Assembly: GCA_018712785.1 (NCBI GenBank)
Contig: DVGK01000069.1
Location: forward strand, 1 to 50,872
Source of the DNA: Candidatus Choladousia intestinavium
Lineage (GTDB): Bacteria > Bacillota > Clostridia > Lachnospirales > Lachnospiraceae
Direction: 5' to 3'
Length of the DNA stretch: 50,872 bases
Shown: positions 24,689 to 32,761 of the stretch, piece by piece
How positions within the stretch are numbered: position 1 is the stretch's first letter
How the letters are laid out: each line of letters opens with the position of its first letter
Position numbers and translations under genes: made by a program
Notes under the pieces: generated by a model
Seen by the model: the letters and a program-made list of their open reading frames with translations, nothing else
Databases searched by the model: none
Told to the model about the DNA's origin: nothing

Positions 24689-25369
24689 TTACCCCTGCTT
24701 TCTGTCGCTGATGATGCGGCCGTCCTCCATGACCAGGATCCGATCCGCTTCCAAAGCGATTTTTTCATCATGGGTTACCATGAGAATCGTCTGCTTTAAA
24801 TCCCTGCTGGTTCTTTTCAGGAGGGCGATAATTTCTTCCGAATTCCTCCGGTCCAGATTCCCCGTAGGTTCATCCGCCAGCAGAATCGCCGGGCGGTATA
24901 TGAGAGCTCTGGCAATGGCCGCCCTCTGCTGCTGTCCCCCGGAAATCTGTCCCGGAAGAAATTCCAGCTTATCCTCAATCCCCAGGGAAGAAACAATCTG
25001 ATCAAAATATTCCTGGTTCGGCTTCCTTTTATCCAGGAGAAGGGGCATCAGGATATTCTTTTTTACAGTCAGGGTGGGAATCAGATTGTAAAACTGATAC
25101 ACCAGCCCCACCTTCCGCCGCCGGAACAGAGCCGCCGCCCTTCCTTTCATGCCGGAGATATCGGTTCCTTCTACCAGAACTCTCCCCTGGGTGGGGCGGT
25201 CCACCGTTCCCAGAATATGCAGCAGGGTGGATTTTCCCGAACCGGAGGCCCCCATAACAGCGGCAAACTCCCCTTTCTCAATGGACAAATCAATACCGTC
25301 CAGGGCCCTCACCTGATTTTCTCCCTTTCCATATACTTTCCCGACGCCTTCACATTTCACAATCTCCAA
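24689..25369 (-). CDS. ABC transporter ATP-binding protein (LolD/MacB type)
   Basis: A 226-residue ATPase energising the FtsX-type permease that follows. Walker A GASGSGKST, Q-loop VYQFYNLIPTLTV, signature ISGGQQQRAAIARAL, Walker B ILLADEPTGNLD and the switch His in MVTHDE are all intact. The start is a TTG at 25369 with AGGGGG 7 nt upstream. It lies 211 bp downstream of the histidine kinase gene, with a 30-bp tandem repeat in the gap. Confidence 0.95.
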   Translation of the reverse strand: MEIVKCEGVGKVYGKGENQVRALDGIDLSIEKGEFAAVMGASGSGKSTLLHILGTVDRPTQGRVLVEGTDISGMKGRAAALFRRRKVGLVYQFYNLIPTLTVKKNILMPLLLDKRKPNQEYFDQIVSSLGIEDKLEFLPGQISGGQQQRAAIARALIYRPAILLADEPTGNLDRRNSEEIIALLKRTSRDLKQTILMVTHDEKIALEADRILVMEDGRIISDRKQG

Positions 25370-25390
25370 GGAAATTCCCCCTCTCTGTCT

Positions 25391-25480
25391 GTCCTGAAAG
25401 CTGCTTCCCCCGCCCTAACCGTCCTGAAAGCAGCTCTGCCCTCTTTGTATGCTCCAAAAGCAGCTCTGCCCTTCCAAGCT
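25391..25480. repeat. Three-unit 30-bp tandem repeat
   Basis: Units begin at 25391, 25421 and 25451 and share the core CTGAAAGCAGCTCTGCCC (first unit more divergent). The repeat lies in the upstream region of the ABC transporter genes, between them and the histidine kinase, and may contain binding sites for the response regulator. It could equally be a neutral minisatellite. Confidence 0.75.
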
Positions 25481-25580
25481 CTGCCGGGAACGGCGTTTCG
25501 CCGGCAGGTTCTGCCATGCGGCCGCCTCATTGCTGAACTGACGCTTATTTTAGCAGAGAAAAGTGACACCCCGGTGACAG

Positions 25581-26765
25581 TCAGGGTTTGGGAATCCGTA
25601 TTTCAAAGCAGGCGCCTCCCTCCCGAAGATTTCCGGCGGTCAGGCTGCCGTTTTCCATTTCAACAATCCGGCGGGCCAGAGAAAGGCCGATCCCGCATCC
25701 CTTTTCGGTTCCGTTTTTTCCCTTGTAGAACCGGTCGAAAAGCCGTGGAAGATCTTCAGGCGCAAAGCCTTCCCCCTGATCCCAGATCCGTATCTTCGTA
25801 CCCAGAAGATCGCAGAAGTAGTCGCAGTATATCTTCCCGCCTTCCTGGGAATGCTCCATGCAGTTTTTCATCAGATTCATCAGGGCTTCCATCGTCCATT
25901 CCAGATCCCCCAGGATCTCGACTCCTTCCTTTTCAGGAATGTCCACGGAAACTCCCCTCTGTGCCATCTGTTCCTCCAGATTCCCGGCAGCCAGCTCCAG
26001 AGCCGTATACACATCCACAGTCTCCTTTTCCAGCTGCAGCGCCCCTGAATCAATCCTGGACAGAGTCAGAAGGGCTTCCTCCAGCCGGCCAAGCCCTTCC
26101 AGCTTCCTTCGGACAGAGAGGCAGCGTCCGTTCTGCGTTTCCTTTTCCAGAAGCTCCAGAGAGAGAAGCGCTCCTGTAATGGGAGTTTTCAGCTGATGGG
26201 CGATATCTGCCAGATGCTCCGCGAACCTTTCCCTGGCCTTTATCGCTTCCTCTTTAACCGCGTACAGATTTGTCACCGTTTTATAAATCTCATCCTGCAG
26301 CCGTGAGAAATCATCCTCCCTGTCCTGAATAAGAGTTCCGGCCGCCTGAGTGTTTACCCGTTCCAGATATCCGGTCAGCTCCCGGATCCTTTTTTGGCAT
26401 CTGCGGTCTTTCTTCCAGAAGGACAGAGAAATTACCGCCGAAAGAGCCGCAGCGGCCAGGGCTGCTCCATAACCCGCTCTGTTTTCTCCCCTCAGAAAAT
26501 CGTCTTCTCTGTACCCAAACTGTTCCAGAAAATCGTTCTGCCAAACAGCCTTGTCTCCCGAAGACTGGTACTTCTTCAGGACCCCCAGAACCTCTCCCCT
26601 CTCTTCCGGGTACTGTTCCAGAAAAGCCTCTGTGTATGCGGAAAGATGACTGAAAGCCGCCCTCTCATACTGCCGCTGCCACATAAGGGACAGAATAAAA
26701 ATTGCCGCCAGACAGGCCAGAACCGGCAGCAGGAGTTCCGCTGTTTTTATTTTCTTCTCTGTCAT
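25581..26765 (-). CDS. Membrane sensor histidine kinase
   Basis: A 394-residue kinase with two membrane segments (about 9-29 and 100-117) enclosing a ~70-residue extracellular sensor, a HAMP-like linker, and the kinase core. H-box IAHQLKTPI near residue 188, N-box LMNLMKNCMEH (about 290), G1 DQGEGFAP, F-box LFDRFYKG and G2 GCGIGLSLARRI are visible. Its start overlaps the response regulator stop by 4 bp (ATGA), so translation is coupled. With the downstream ABC pair it resembles systems that sense and expel antimicrobial peptides, though the permease is not classical BceB. Confidence 0.93.
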   Translation of the reverse strand: MTEKKIKTAELLLPVLACLAAIFILSLMWQRQYERAAFSHLSAYTEAFLEQYPEERGEVLGVLKKYQSSGDKAVWQNDFLEQFGYREDDFLRGENRAGYGAALAAAALSAVISLSFWKKDRRCQKRIRELTGYLERVNTQAAGTLIQDREDDFSRLQDEIYKTVTNLYAVKEEAIKARERFAEHLADIAHQLKTPITGALLSLELLEKETQNGRCLSVRRKLEGLGRLEEALLTLSRIDSGALQLEKETVDVYTALELAAGNLEEQMAQRGVSVDIPEKEGVEILGDLEWTMEALMNLMKNCMEHSQEGGKIYCDYFCDLLGTKIRIWDQGEGFAPEDLPRLFDRFYKGKNGTEKGCGIGLSLARRIVEMENGSLTAGNLREGGACFEIRIPKP

Positions 26766-27433
26766 ATCCGCTCCTCCATCCGATAGCCGAAGCTGCGCAC
26801 CGTTTTCAGGCAGGCGGGATGATGCAGCTTTTCCCTGAGACGCTTCATGGCGACTGTCAGCGTATTATCATTTACAAAGCTGCCCTGGCTGTCCCACACA
26901 TGAGAGAGAATCTGATTCCTGGTCACCGTCCTGCCCTTATTCTTTAAAAGAAGCAGCAGGATCTCATATTCCGGCCTGCTTAAAGCAACCTCCTCCTCTC
27001 CCCGGCGAACCTGCTTTTTCTCCGTGTCAAGCGTAATATCGCCGCAAAAATAATGGGTATGGCCCTGGCCTCCTGCCCGCCGCAGAAGGGCCAGAATCCT
27101 GGAATGCAGCACCTCCAGTTCAAAGGGCTTCACTACATAGTCATCGGCCCCATTGTGAAACCCCTCCACCACGTCCCTGGCATCTCCCCGCACTGTGAGA
27201 AAGATTACCGGGAGAGACGGCCAGCCAAGTCTAAGCCACCGGCAGAGTCCGTCCCCCTGTCCGTCCGGCATATTCCAGTCGATCAGCGCCAGATCCGGCA
27301 GTCTGTTTTTTACAGCCTGCTTCATCTCCTTCACAGAAGGGAAAACCGAAACGCGGCAGTCCTTCTGTTCCAGGTATTCTTTTACTGCCTGTCCGATGGA
27401 CAGGTCATCCTCGGCGTAAAATATGTGAATCAT
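26762..27433 (-). CDS. OmpR/PhoB-family response regulator
   Basis: A regulator of about 223 residues: a receiver domain with acidic pocket AEDD, phospho-acceptor Asp in ALIDWNMPDG, Thr in VIFLTVRGD and Lys in DDYVVKPFE, then a winged-helix DNA-binding domain with EYEILLLLLKNKGRTVTRNQILSHVWD and NTLTVAMKRLREKL. ATG 27433 has AGGAG 11 nt upstream; earlier in-frame starts have none. It forms a coupled operon with the kinase and probably controls the ABC transporter genes downstream. Confidence 0.94.
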   Translation of the reverse strand: MIHIFYAEDDLSIGQAVKEYLEQKDCRVSVFPSVKEMKQAVKNRLPDLALIDWNMPDGQGDGLCRWLRLGWPSLPVIFLTVRGDARDVVEGFHNGADDYVVKPFELEVLHSRILALLRRAGGQGHTHYFCGDITLDTEKKQVRRGEEEVALSRPEYEILLLLLKNKGRTVTRNQILSHVWDSQGSFVNDNTLTVAMKRLREKLHHPACLKTVRSFGYRMEERI

Positions 27434-27533
27434 AGTTCTTTTCTCTCCTGCCTGAACAAAAAAATTTTCTCTGCTTGCCAGCCAATGCAGATTCATTCCT
27501 ATCGCTGCAAAACTTCCTCTTTCCTATAATTAT

Positions 27534-27612
27534 AAACAATAGAAAACACGCTCTACAAGTTTTCTATTGTCATGAACAATAGAAAACACGTTCTACGAGT
27601 GTGCTATTGTCA
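27534..27612. repeat. Dimeric palindromic repeat, copy 2
   Basis: Two 40-bp units begin at 27536 and 27576. The first is a perfect 12-bp palindrome, ACAATAGAAAAC and GTTTTCTATTGT around an 11-nt loop; the second repeats ACAATAGAAAACACG with a weaker right arm. The design equals the copy at 6250-6327. It lies between the response regulator promoter region and the terminator of the next operon. Confidence 0.8.
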
Positions 27613-27617
27613 TAAAG

Positions 27618-27645
27618 TAAAACAGGAGCCTTAAACAAGACTCCT
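27618..27645 (-). terminator. Intrinsic terminator of the CooC operon
   Basis: On the minus strand CAGGAG and CTCCTG flank a 12-nt loop, followed by TTTTAC. It lies about 65 bp past the stop of the small gene at 27712. Confidence 0.65.
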
Positions 27646-27711
27646 GATATCCTTTCCTTCTTTTAGCAGGCAAAGCTTCCGCTGCCTTTCTCTCAGGGAG
27701 ACTGCTGCTGT

Positions 27712-27948
27712 CTACTTCCACCCTTCCATCACCCGGAGAATCTCCTCTTCATAGTCTCCCCGGTACTCTTCCTGGCGTCCTCCCTCTCTTACATTGCTCT
27801 CTGCCCCGTATCCGTCCTCCTGGAACTCCCACACATGGTAGCCGATTCCTCTGTACTCAAAGTCCACGCTTCCCAGACCGTCCTCCTCCGTATACTGAAA
27901 GGGCCATCCCTTTTCCTTCAGATAGCTCTGAATCCTTTGAAGCCGCAT
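27712..27948 (-). CDS. Small conserved hypothetical protein
   Basis: A 78-residue acidic soluble protein (contains FEYRGIGYHVWEF and ESNVREGGR) with a convincing AGGAGG-region start and a terminator after it. I recognise it only as a small protein that recurs in Lachnospiraceae, sometimes labelled kinase without visible reason. It lies 31 bp downstream of the CooC-like gene and is probably co-transcribed. Function unknown. Confidence 0.65.
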   Translation of the reverse strand: MRLQRIQSYLKEKGWPFQYTEEDGLGSVDFEYRGIGYHVWEFQEDGYGAESNVREGGRQEEYRGDYEEEILRVMEGWK

Positions 27949-27979
27949 TCCCCTTTTATCCTCCTGATCCCTTCTCTGA

Positions 27980-28750
27980 TTATATGCCCAGCTTATCCAC
28001 GATTTCCTTCAGCGCCTCCCGCACTGGAGAATCCTGCGGAAGCTGTACGATGGGCTTGCCGTCGCAGTCGTACCGGTATACCATATCATCATGGGGAACC
28101 ACTCCCAGAAGGTTCAGCTCCTGCTTTTTGATCTCCTCCAGCGTGCCCTCATCCAGCTTTCCCTGCGGCGCGCGGTTTACGATCAGCCCTACCTGCTTCG
28201 GTTTAAAGTTCAGCTCTTTCATAAGTCTCGCAATCCGCCCTGCGGCCTGCACCCCTCTTCTGGAACAGTCGCTGACCAAAATAGCCGTCTCCATGGTGGG
28301 AAGAAGTCCACGGCTGATGTGCTCCATCCCCGCCTCATTGTCCACGACCACATAGGGATAATGGCTCTGGAGCTTCTGGATCTGGGTCTGCACCAGTCCG
28401 TTCACGAAGCAGTAGCAGCCCTGTCCCTGGGTTCTGCCCATGACCATCAGGTCGTAATCCTGCTCCTCTGTCAGTGCGTCGGAAAGTCTCATTTCCAGAT
28501 ACGCCTGCTTCGTCATCCCGGCCGGGATCTGGTAACGGCTGTCCACCCCCGCTCTCTCGATTTCCTCTCTCAGCTCTCCCAGAGTAACCTCTGTCTCTAC
28601 CCCCAGCACCTCGTTTAAGTTAGAATTCGCGTCCGCGTCCACTGCCAGTACCGGCTTTCTTCCTGTTTCGCATAAATACTGTATTAAAAGTCCGCAGAGA
28701 GTTGTCTTTCCTACTCCGCCTTTTCCTGCAACCGCAATAATATGTGCCAT
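27980..28750 (-). CDS. CooC-like P-loop nickel-insertion ATPase
   Basis: A 256-residue MinD/NifH-type ATPase resembling CooC, which loads nickel into carbon monoxide dehydrogenase. Deviant Walker A AVAGKGGVGKTT, switch region VDADANSNLNEVLG, a GRTQGQGCYCFVNGLV segment whose two Cys fit the CooC metal site, and VVVDNEAGMEHISR are all visible. GGAGAAC precedes the ATG. No CODH, acetyl-CoA synthase or hydrogenase gene lies nearby, so its client is elsewhere or different. It is transcribed away from marR. Confidence 0.85.
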   Translation of the reverse strand: MAHIIAVAGKGGVGKTTLCGLLIQYLCETGRKPVLAVDADANSNLNEVLGVETEVTLGELREEIERAGVDSRYQIPAGMTKQAYLEMRLSDALTEEQDYDLMVMGRTQGQGCYCFVNGLVQTQIQKLQSHYPYVVVDNEAGMEHISRGLLPTMETAILVSDCSRRGVQAAGRIARLMKELNFKPKQVGLIVNRAPQGKLDEGTLEEIKKQELNLLGVVPHDDMVYRYDCDGKPIVQLPQDSPVREALKEIVDKLGI

Positions 28751-28854
28751 ATTGTTCTCCTTTCTTTATCAAAAACCTTCAAATATTATTTCTTTTTTCT
28801 GTACCTTTGATTATAAACATTCCTCTAAAAAATGCAATCCCGATTTTCAATGTC

Positions 28855-28888
28855 TTGACAAAAAATAAACAAACCCTTATAATTAAGG
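28855..28888 (+). promoter_or_regulatory. marR promoter with overlapping palindromic operator
   Basis: TTGACA (28855-28860) and TATAAT (28878-28883), 17 bp apart, form a full consensus promoter. The -10 element sits inside CCTTATAATTAAGG (28875-28888), whose arms CCTTA/TAAGG are complementary; a further ATTATTATAAT lies just downstream. This is the usual layout of a self-repressing MarR gene. Confidence 0.75.
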
Positions 28889-28928
28889 ATTATTATAATA
28901 AGGATTCTTATAGTGAGGTGTCTTAGTA

Positions 28929-29372
28929 TTGGAAAGTCTCCATTATCTTCTCATGCGTTCAAACGCTATATTTTCCCGCCGTATCCTATCGGAGGTCAAT
29001 AAGATCGGCCTGACTGCCGGGCAGCCCAAAGTTCTGGATTTTCTCCGCACGCACGGGGAAGCAGATCAGAAAACCATTGCCTCCTACTGTGAGATTGAAC
29101 AAGCCACCGTAGGGAGTATTCTGCTTCGCATGGAAAAGTCCGGCCTGATTGTCCGCAGGCAGCGGGAAGGCAACCGCCGCTCTCTTTTTGTTTCCCTGAC
29201 AGATAGGGGAAGAGAGGCCGCCGGCCAGGTCGCAGCTATTTTTGAGAAAACAGAAGCCCCGGTAGTCTCAGCCCTTACAGGAGAAGAACTGAACACATTA
29301 AGAGCGCTTCTGGAAAAAACGTGCCGTATACTTTCAGACAGCGCAGGAAAGGAGAATCTGAAAAATGACTGA
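28929..29372 (+). CDS. MarR family transcriptional regulator
   Basis: A 147-residue winged-helix regulator. The DNA-binding part is visible in GLTAGQPKVLDFLRTHGEADQKTIASY (quoted as family context, residues about 28-55) and the wing in KSGLIVRRQREGNRRS; helices at both ends should form the dimer. The start is a TTG with GAGGTG 8 nt upstream. It overlaps the downstream YczE-type gene by 8 bp, so the pair is one unit and the membrane protein is the likely regulated target. Effector unknown. Confidence 0.92.
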   Translation: MESLHYLLMRSNAIFSRRILSEVNKIGLTAGQPKVLDFLRTHGEADQKTIASYCEIEQATVGSILLRMEKSGLIVRRQREGNRRSLFVSLTDRGREAAGQVAAIFEKTEAPVVSALTGEELNTLRALLEKTCRILSDSAGKENLKND

Positions 29373-30021
29373 AAAAAACTCTCTGAAACATATCCCGGCC
29401 CGGTGCGTAATTCTATGTATCGGGCTTGCCGTCATGGCATTGGGCGTGGCCTTTTCCATACGCGGTGCCCTGGGTACCTCTCCGATTTCCAGCGTTCCTT
29501 ATGTGACCAGTACCCTTTCCGGACTGTCTGTAGGGACAACTACGATTATTATGAATGTAATCTTCGTTCTGATTCAGATTGTCATTCTCCGGAAAAAATT
29601 CGAATGGTTTCAGCTCCTTCAGATTCCGGCTTCCTTTTTATTCGGCGCCATGATCGACGCTTGGGGGCTTGTCCTCCAAAATATCACTTATTCCAATTAT
29701 CTGCAGCAGTGGATTCTCTGCATCCTGGGCTTCGTCCTGGTGGCTTTAGGCGTAAGCATCGAGGTAATGGCAAAGCTGATTACCAATGCCGGCGAAGGCG
29801 TGGTGCTGTCCATCTGCAAAGTATGTCCCATTAAGTTCGGAAACATGAAGGTAATCTTTGATATTACTCTGGTATGTGTTTCCGTGTCCATCGGCATGAT
29901 CGGTCTGGGACATCTGGATGGGGTAAGGGAGGGCACCGTAGCGGCCGCTCTATTTGTAGGAATGATTACTAAGCAGTTCAGTAAACCTCTGGCAAAATTT
30001 GAAAACAAGTATCTTCTCTGA
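29365..30021 (+). CDS. YczE/YyaS family membrane protein
   Basis: A 218-residue polytopic membrane protein with about five to six segments. It carries SIRGALGTSPISSVPYV near residue 32 and ITNAGEGVVLSI near residue 140, as in the YczE/YyaS/YitT-related family. Molecular function is not established; family members often sit next to MarR or TetR regulators, as here. The start ATG lies within the end of marR, so translation is probably coupled. Confidence 0.85.
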   Translation: MTEKNSLKHIPARCVILCIGLAVMALGVAFSIRGALGTSPISSVPYVTSTLSGLSVGTTTIIMNVIFVLIQIVILRKKFEWFQLLQIPASFLFGAMIDAWGLVLQNITYSNYLQQWILCILGFVLVALGVSIEVMAKLITNAGEGVVLSICKVCPIKFGNMKVIFDITLVCVSVSIGMIGLGHLDGVREGTVAAALFVGMITKQFSKPLAKFENKYLL

Positions 30022-30022
30022 T

Positions 30023-30050
30023 ATCAGGAAAAATATTCCTGATGTTTTCT
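30023..30050 (+). terminator. Intrinsic terminator after the marR-yczE unit
   Basis: ATCAGGAA/TTCCTGAT stem with a 5-nt loop, then GTTTTCT, directly after the stop codon. Its T-rich tail runs into a half copy of the window's palindromic repeat (30044-30063). Confidence 0.75.
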
Positions 30051-30066
30051 ATTCTCATAAATACAT

Positions 30067-30100
30067 ACATCCCGGTTTTCTTTTATCCGGGATGTTTTTT
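30067..30100 (+). terminator. Second intrinsic terminator
   Basis: ACATCCCGG/CCGGGATGT, 9-bp stem with an 11-nt T-rich loop and six T at the end. Two terminators in tandem isolate the ECF sigma unit from the genes before it. Confidence 0.85.
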
Positions 30101-30101
30101 C

Positions 30102-30130
30102 TGAAACATTTTCTTTCATTTTCCCGTCTA
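30102..30130 (+). promoter_or_regulatory. Candidate ECF-type autoregulatory promoter
   Basis: TGAAAC (30102-30107) and CGTCTA (30125-30130), 17 bp apart, match the -35/-10 pattern of Bacillus ECF promoters (AAC/CGTC type) and precede the sigma gene. The ~125-nt leader that follows contains a stem CTGCGG...CCAGC/GCTGG-CCGCAG (30178-30216). Confidence 0.6.
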
Positions 30131-30256
30131 ATGATTGAAAGCATGAAAAACATGCTGCTGTACGTACAGATAGTGCTCTGCGGCCCACGGACCAGCGCTG
30201 TTTCGGCTGGCCGCAGCACCATATGGCGCTCACAGACTCCTAGAAAGGAACTGACT

Positions 30257-30769
30257 ATGAAAAATCTAGTAAAGAAAGCAAAGAAAGGGGATCCGGATGC
30301 CTTTACAGAGCTGATCCATTCCCAGATGCAGAATCTCTATAAAACCGCCCGGGCCATTCTTTCTAACGATGAAGATGTGGCTGACGCCATCTCAGAGACG
30401 ATTCTCACCTGCTGGGAAAAACTGGAGCAGCTGCGGGAGGATTCGTATTTCCGCACCTGGATGACCAGAGTTCTTGTGAACAAATGCAAAGATCTCATCC
30501 GCAAAAAAGAGTCCCTGGTCTGGATGGAGGAGATCCCTGAGATCCCGGAAAACGATTCCGGATTTGTAAACGCAGAATGGAAGGAAGCCCTGAACTGCCT
30601 GGATGAAAAGTACCGTCTGGTTCTTATGCTCTACTATATAGAAGGATTTAAGACCAGCGAAATCAGCCAGATTCTGGAAATTCCGGAAAGCACCGTGCGC
30701 ACCAGGCTTGCCAGAGGCCGCAGCCTGCTGTCGGACACGTATCAGGGAGAAAGGAGACAAACGGTATGA
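30257..30769 (+). CDS. ECF-type RNA polymerase sigma factor
   Basis: A sigma factor of 170 residues with region 2 (GDPDAFTELIHSQ, DVADAISETILTCWEKL, TWMTRVLVNKCKD) and region 4 (YYIEGFKTSEISQILEIPESTVRTRLARGR). It directs transcription of an envelope-stress-type regulon. ATG 30257 has AAAGGA 7 nt upstream; the frame is open further upstream but that part carries terminators and no ribosome site. Its stop overlaps the next start (ATGA), coupling it to its DUF4179 partner. Confidence 0.92.
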   Translation: MKNLVKKAKKGDPDAFTELIHSQMQNLYKTARAILSNDEDVADAISETILTCWEKLEQLREDSYFRTWMTRVLVNKCKDLIRKKESLVWMEEIPEIPENDSGFVNAEWKEALNCLDEKYRLVLMLYYIEGFKTSEISQILEIPESTVRTRLARGRSLLSDTYQGERRQTV

Positions 30770-31974
30770 ATAAAAAAGACGCTATAGAAATTTTGCGAAA
30801 AGAAGTCGAGATTCCCGATGCCGTCCGGGAGAAAGCCGATGCGGCTCTGGCGCAGATCCAAAGCAGCCGCGCCGGACAAAGAGGAAAAGTCCTTCCTTAT
30901 AACCAGGCTTCCCGGCCCCGAAAGCGCTCCCGGAAAAGAGTGGTTCTCATCTCGGCCGCCGCTGTTGCCTCTCTCTTTGCCCTGACCGGCGCAGCAGCCG
31001 TGTACCGGAACTGGAGCAGAAGCCTTTCCGAGGGACTTCATGTGTCAGAGGAACAGAAGCAGGAGCTGGAATCCAACCAGATGGCCGCCTTCGCGGAACA
31101 GTCCTGCACAGACAATGGAATCACTGTGACGGCTCAGCAGAGTATCACAGACAATTACTATTCCCACCTGTCCTTTAAGGTAGAAGGATACGATCTGGAA
31201 GAAGGGGCTGAGCCTGCTTTTGAAACGATCAGCATCACAGTGGACGGCCGGGACGATTTCAGCTGGAGCGGAAGCTTTTACAACGGGGTCATTTCAGACG
31301 AATACGGACGTCCCGCTCTGGCGGACGGCTCTTCCTGGGAGTCTCTGGAGACAGATGAAAACGGGGTTCTCATACAACCCTCCTACGTCATGAAGGATGG
31401 AAGTCTGGAATTCCAGGTGACTCTGGCAAAGACAGATGAAAAGGGCTTTTTCCTGAACAAACCCGTTCACGTAGAGCTGACAAATCTCGGCACCGTGGCC
31501 AGGGCAGAGTATTCCCCGGTTCTGGAAGGCAGCTGGACCTTTGACTGGAATCTTCAGGGCTCCGGCGAGGCAAAGGAATACGATCTGAATGTGCCTCTCG
31601 GAGATTCCGGGGCTGCTGTGACCCATGCGGAAATTTCACCGATTTCCCTTACTGCAGAATATCAGTTCCCGCGGCAGGAAATCACAGATCAGTATACGGA
31701 TGAAAACGGCGAGATTCAGGAATACACCCTTTATGAAGAGCCCCCTGCCCTTATGGGAGTCCGGCTGAAGGACGGCACTTCCTATCCCTACCTTTATATG
31801 GGCCCCGGTTCTATGGGCTACAAGGACGAATCTTCCGATACGTATGTGTACTCCTTCGCCATTGACCGGGTATTGGATCCGGAGCAGGTGGAATGCCTTC
31901 TGTTCTTAAAAGAAGTCCCGGAAGGCGACGGCGCTCTGGAGGAGGCAAGCTTCTATGAGGTGCCCCTCCAGTAA
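30766..31974 (+). CDS. DUF4179 membrane protein, probable anti-sigma factor
   Basis: A 402-residue single-pass protein. A short cytosolic N-terminus (MNKKDAIEILRKEVEIPD) is followed by a basic stretch RPRKRSRKR, one membrane segment (about 61-82), and a large beta-rich extracellular domain of the DUF4179 type (NGITVTAQQSITDNYYSHLSF). These proteins sit beside ECF-like sigma genes in Firmicutes and are presumed to hold the sigma factor at the membrane until a signal arrives. The gene starts within the sigma gene stop and ends at a strong terminator. Confidence 0.85.
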   Translation: MNKKDAIEILRKEVEIPDAVREKADAALAQIQSSRAGQRGKVLPYNQASRPRKRSRKRVVLISAAAVASLFALTGAAAVYRNWSRSLSEGLHVSEEQKQELESNQMAAFAEQSCTDNGITVTAQQSITDNYYSHLSFKVEGYDLEEGAEPAFETISITVDGRDDFSWSGSFYNGVISDEYGRPALADGSSWESLETDENGVLIQPSYVMKDGSLEFQVTLAKTDEKGFFLNKPVHVELTNLGTVARAEYSPVLEGSWTFDWNLQGSGEAKEYDLNVPLGDSGAAVTHAEISPISLTAEYQFPRQEITDQYTDENGEIQEYTLYEEPPALMGVRLKDGTSYPYLYMGPGSMGYKDESSDTYVYSFAIDRVLDPEQVECLLFLKEVPEGDGALEEASFYEVPLQ

Positions 31975-31990
31975 AAAGCCTGTCTCTGTT

Positions 31991-32026
31991 TTCGGCCGGA
32001 CCCCGCGCGGGTCCGGCCGAATCTTT
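31991..32026 (+). terminator. Strong bidirectional terminator
   Basis: A 13-bp GC-rich stem, TTCGGCCGGACCC and its complement, with a 5-nt loop and TCTTTC behind it. It separates the DUF4179 gene from the converging ferredoxin gene. Confidence 0.85.
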
Positions 32027-32032
32027 CATTCT

Positions 32033-32650
32033 CTACTCGTCCAGAATCTCCCCCTCTGTGGAGATCACCGTCACACTCCATGGGATAAATTTCCCGCTGT
32101 TTTTCAGAGCCGTCTTCACAGCCTGCTCAATCCCTCCGCAGCAGGGTACCTCCATCCGCACAACCTTGACGCTCTTTATATCGTTTCCGCGCAGAATTTC
32201 TGTCAGCTTTTCAGAATAATCCACAGGATCCAGCTTCGGGCATCCGATCAGGGTAATGTGATTCTTTATAAATTTCTGGTGGAAAGCTCCGTAGGCATAA
32301 GCCGTGCAGTCCGCCGCGATCAGAAGCTTTGCCCCTTCAAAATACGGCGCGTTCACAGGAGCAAGCTGAATCTGCACCGGCCACTGTCCCAGCTGGGAAG
32401 CCGGAGTAAAGTTTTCCATTTTATTTTTCATCACAGCTTTCTCATCGTAAGAGGCTGCCTCCCTCTCCTCAAAAGAAATCGCGTCCAAGGGACAGGCCGG
32501 CAGACAGTCTCCCAGACCGTCGCAGTAATCATCCCGAAGCAGCCGCGCCTTTCCGTCAACAACTCCGATCGCTCCTTCATGGCATGCCTCGGCACATATA
32601 CCGCAGCCATTGCATTTTTCTTCAGCAATCCGAATGACTCTTCTTTTCAT
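32033..32650 (-). CDS. 4Fe-4S ferredoxin-type protein with C-terminal CCG segment
   Basis: A 205-residue protein. Two [4Fe-4S] motifs are in the first 60 residues: CNGCGICAEACHEGAI and a second with CDGLGDCLPACPLDAI, whose first spacing (C-x5-C) is atypical. The rest (LLIADCTAYAYGAFH, LIGCPKLD, EVPCCGGIEQAV) is a family-typical domain of clostridial ferredoxin-like electron carriers of unknown partner. It is transcribed divergently from a Crp/Fnr regulator, which probably controls it. AAAAGGAG lies upstream of the ATG at a long spacing. Confidence 0.85.
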   Translation of the reverse strand: MKRRVIRIAEEKCNGCGICAEACHEGAIGVVDGKARLLRDDYCDGLGDCLPACPLDAISFEEREAASYDEKAVMKNKMENFTPASQLGQWPVQIQLAPVNAPYFEGAKLLIAADCTAYAYGAFHQKFIKNHITLIGCPKLDPVDYSEKLTEILRGNDIKSVKVVRMEVPCCGGIEQAVKTALKNSGKFIPWSVTVISTEGEILDE

Positions 32651-32761
32651 ACTGTTTTTTTCTCCTTTTCTTTATTCCGCTCCGCAATCCGCATCATACT
32701 CTCATACATCTGGTCACCTGCACACTCTCTGGCATCCACCAAAAATCATGCTCACACCTCC

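Noticed and set aside
27534-27612. Possible CRISPR array (repeated ~40-bp palindromic units)
   Set aside because: Only two units directly abutting with no variable spacers, no leader and no cas genes; the same dimer occurs elsewhere as a dispersed element.
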